From Dialister sp. UBA7295 (GTDB taxonomy: Bacteria > Bacillota > Negativicutes > Veillonellales > Dialisteraceae), in contig DKQZ01000035.1 of the NCBI GenBank assembly GCA_002471975.1, forward strand, positions 1 to 6,571: a stretch of DNA of 6,571 bases. The letters run 5' to 3'. This document shows, piece by piece, positions 5,214 through 6,571 of this stretch. Position 1 is the first letter of the stretch; every line of letters starts with the position of its first letter. The notes below the pieces were generated by a model. The model was not told the origin of the DNA and did not search any database. It was given only the letters and a program-made list of their open reading frames with translations. The translations under genes were made by a program, and so were the position numbers.

Positions 5214-6137
5214 ATGGATTATCGTCATCTGAAATATTTCATGGAAGTGGCTCAGCAGAAAAGCTTTTCCAAGGCAGCCAGGAATCTTCATATTTCCCAG
5301 TCTGCCATCAGCCGCATGATCAAATCCCTGGAAGAAGAGCTGGGAGTCACCCTCTTCATCCGCAATGCAAAGACTGTGGAGATCACGGCGCCCGGCACGA
5401 TTTTCTACAATTATGCCAAACGCTGCCTTTTCGTCTTCGAGCATTTGAAATCGGACTTTGAAAACGAATTCAACCTGAAGCAGGACACCATCGAAATCGG
5501 CCTGCCGCCCATCACGGATGCCCACGTCTTTGCGAAACTTCTGGGCGAATTCAAGAAGACCTATCCCCAGATCGCCATCAAACTGTATGAACACGGCTCC
5601 AAAGTCATCGAATCCTCCGTACAGGAAGGTATCATCGACGTAGGTATCATCTGCACCATCCCGAATAAGGATTTCGAATCCTTCTTCCTTTCGGAAGATG
5701 AAATGTGCGTGGTCATGCCGAAAGGCTATCCGTTGGAAGAAAACCGGGAAGTCCCCATGAAGCTTCTTGCCGATTATCCTCTCGTCCTCTACCGGGATGA
5801 TTTCAATCTTCACGACGACATCCTCACGAACTGCAAGAAAATCGGCTTTACCCCGAAAATCGTATTTGAGACCAGCCAGCGGGAGCTCATGCTCCAGACC
5901 GTGGCTTCCGGTCTCGGCGTAGCCATCCTTCCGTCCCGCCTCTGCCCGTCCAACAGTGAAGACAGCAAAGTGGTGACCCGCGTCATGACGGAACCCCGCA
6001 TGACCCATCATCTTTATGCCATCTGGAAGAAAGGCCGTTACCTCTCCAGGGCTGCCCGCCTGTGGATCGAATTCACGAAAGACCATCTGTCCCTGCTCAA
6101 TAACAATACGAAGTTAGATGATGAAATGAGGAAATAA
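5214..6137 (+). CDS. LysR-type transcriptional regulator, CidR-like
   Basis: This 307-residue protein has the normal LysR-type length and layout. The N-terminal winged helix-turn-helix covers about residues 2-60, with the recognition region SFSKAARNLHISQSAISRMIKSLEEELGVTLF (17-48, broken here only by naming). The effector-binding domain begins near TIEIGLPPITDAH (about 92) and includes GLGVAILPSRL. The tail WKKGRYLSRAARLWIEF and the segment FNLHDDILTNCKKIGF resemble, from memory, Staphylococcus CidR and the related Bacillus YwbI group. CidR responds to acetate and pyruvate overflow and activates cidABC and alsSD. The gene is divergent from nifJ and shares its regulatory region, so control of nifJ is the obvious hypothesis, with self-regulation as usual for the family. 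The start has AGGAGG at 5204-5209 with a four-base spacer. The LysR family is certain; the CidR-like placement and the target are inferred. Confidence 0.93.
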   Translation: MDYRHLKYFMEVAQQKSFSKAARNLHISQSAISRMIKSLEEELGVTLFIRNAKTVEITAPGTIFYNYAKRCLFVFEHLKSDFENEFNLKQDTIEIGLPPITDAHVFAKLLGEFKKTYPQIAIKLYEHGSKVIESSVQEGIIDVGIICTIPNKDFESFFLSEDEMCVVMPKGYPLEENREVPMKLLADYPLVLYRDDFNLHDDILTNCKKIGFTPKIVFETSQRELMLQTVASGLGVAILPSRLCPSNSEDSKVVTRVMTEPRMTHHLYAIWKKGRYLSRAARLWIEFTKDHLSLLNNNTKLDDEMRK

Positions 6138-6143
6138 TTTTCC

Positions 6144-6431
6144 ATGACCTGGAAAGATTACTGGAATAGAAATAAACCTCTCTGTCTCATCGTCATCCTT
6201 CTCGCAGCCATGGTCATTTATCAGCAATTCCTCATCACGGACCTGCAGGAACGGATGATGAATATCGAAGCCCGGGAGTACGATAACCAGCTGAACGATA
6301 TTCGCTGGGAAGCGGAGACGGCCCTTTCCCAGAATGAAGAGCAGCAGAAGGATATCATCCAGCTTCAGGGCCATGCCACGAAACAGGAATGGCGCCTCAT
6401 GGAAATGGAATGGGATACCTATGGGAAATAG
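6144..6431 (+). CDS. Small single-span membrane protein with coiled-coil tail, unknown function
   Basis: This 95-residue protein matches no family I recognise. A short basic N-terminus (MTWKDYWNRNK) is followed by one strong hydrophobic segment, about residues 12-31 (PLCLIVILLAAMVIYQQFLI). The remaining 64 residues are highly charged, rich in Glu, Gln and Met, and look like a continuous helix or coiled coil. By the positive-inside rule the tail would be extracytoplasmic. There is no lipobox or cell-wall sorting motif. The gene begins six bases after the regulator's stop codon. A weak GAGGA (6128-6132) with an 11-base spacer lies within the end of the regulator gene, so translation may be coupled. 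A terminator follows at 6491. It avoids TTA, CTA and TCA like its neighbours, which supports real coding. A membrane partner for the regulator or a divisome-like scaffold are guesses only. Confidence 0.75.
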   Translation: MTWKDYWNRNKPLCLIVILLAAMVIYQQFLITDLQERMMNIEAREYDNQLNDIRWEAETALSQNEEQQKDIIQLQGHATKQEWRLMEMEWDTYGK

Positions 6432-6490
6432 AGTTTCTTCCCATGAATCCTGCCGCTTTCGGTGAAACAGTTCTGTATGATATAGAAATA

Positions 6491-6518
6491 AAAAAGCACT
6501 CCATAAGGGGTGCTTTTT
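6491..6518 (+). terminator. Rho-independent terminator of the regulator/membrane protein unit
   Basis: A 12-bp stem pairs AAAAAGCACTCC (6491-6502) with GGGGTGCTTTTT (6507-6518) around the loop ATAA, with one G-T pair. It ends in a T-run 60 bases after the small gene's stop codon. The A-run on the left arm means it could also work for a minus-strand transcript arriving from beyond the right edge. Confidence 0.9.
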
Positions 6519-6520
6519 GT

Positions 6521-6571
6521 TTAGCCGTCAGCCGTTAGCCATCAACTTTTAAATCGGGGTGCGGGGTGCGG
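6521..6571. repeat. Degenerate heptamer repeats (TTAGCCG and GGGGTGC types), cut by the window edge
   Basis: Two short arrays with a seven-base period lie directly after the terminator. The first reads TTAGCCG, TCAGCCG, TTAGCCA, TCAACTT (6521-6548). The second reads GGGGTGC twice (6556-6569) and continues past the edge. The unit sequences differ from the arrays at 453-497 and 1102-1264, but the period is the same. Confidence 0.7.

Noticed and set aside
5142..6086. 314-codon minus-strand frame opposite the LysR-type regulator
   Set aside because: It is the same codon-aligned mirror effect. The regulator on the plus strand has a clear family match and ribosome binding site.

Overview
This window looks like ordinary chromosome from a strictly anaerobic, fermentative Firmicute, probably a Negativicute of the Dialister/Megasphaera kind. 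That placement rests on a complete single-chain pyruvate:ferredoxin oxidoreductase, mid-range GC, strong AGGAGG-type ribosome binding sites, and spacers full of degenerate tandem repeats. It is a judgement from memory, not a search, and the genus is uncertain.

Layout, left to right. Positions 1-531 hold no gene I can support. They contain a chain of inverted repeats, one terminator-like hairpin (107-132), a strong hairpin terminator that works in both directions (348-392), and a heptamer-period repeat (453-497). A 152-residue protein of unknown function is encoded on the minus strand at 532-990, with its own promoter. Positions 991-1312 hold that promoter, two oppositely oriented heptamer arrays, and between them the nifJ terminator. 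nifJ itself (minus, 1313-4843, GTG start) fills the centre. A 370-bp regulatory region (4844-5213) separates it from a divergent LysR-type regulator gene (plus, 5214-6137). A small single-span membrane protein with a coiled-coil tail (6144-6431) follows six bases later. A strong terminator (6491-6518) and a third heptamer array (6521 to the end) close the window.

How the genes may work together. NifJ converts pyruvate and CoA to acetyl-CoA and CO2 and passes electrons to ferredoxin or flavodoxin. The divergent regulator resembles CidR, which in Staphylococcus controls pyruvate and acetate overflow genes, so a pyruvate- or acetate-sensing regulator of nifJ is plausible. The shared spacer supports this with a good LysR-type palindrome (5074-5094), a second perfect palindrome (5108-5122), and candidate promoters for the two genes that face each other and would give overlapping 5' ends. 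The small membrane protein probably shares the regulator's transcript.

I see no defence system, CRISPR array, tRNA, rRNA or intact mobile element. The observations most worth a second look are the 7-base repeat period shared by every repeat array, the architecture of the nifJ/lysR regulatory region, and the unexplained structured stretch at the left edge.
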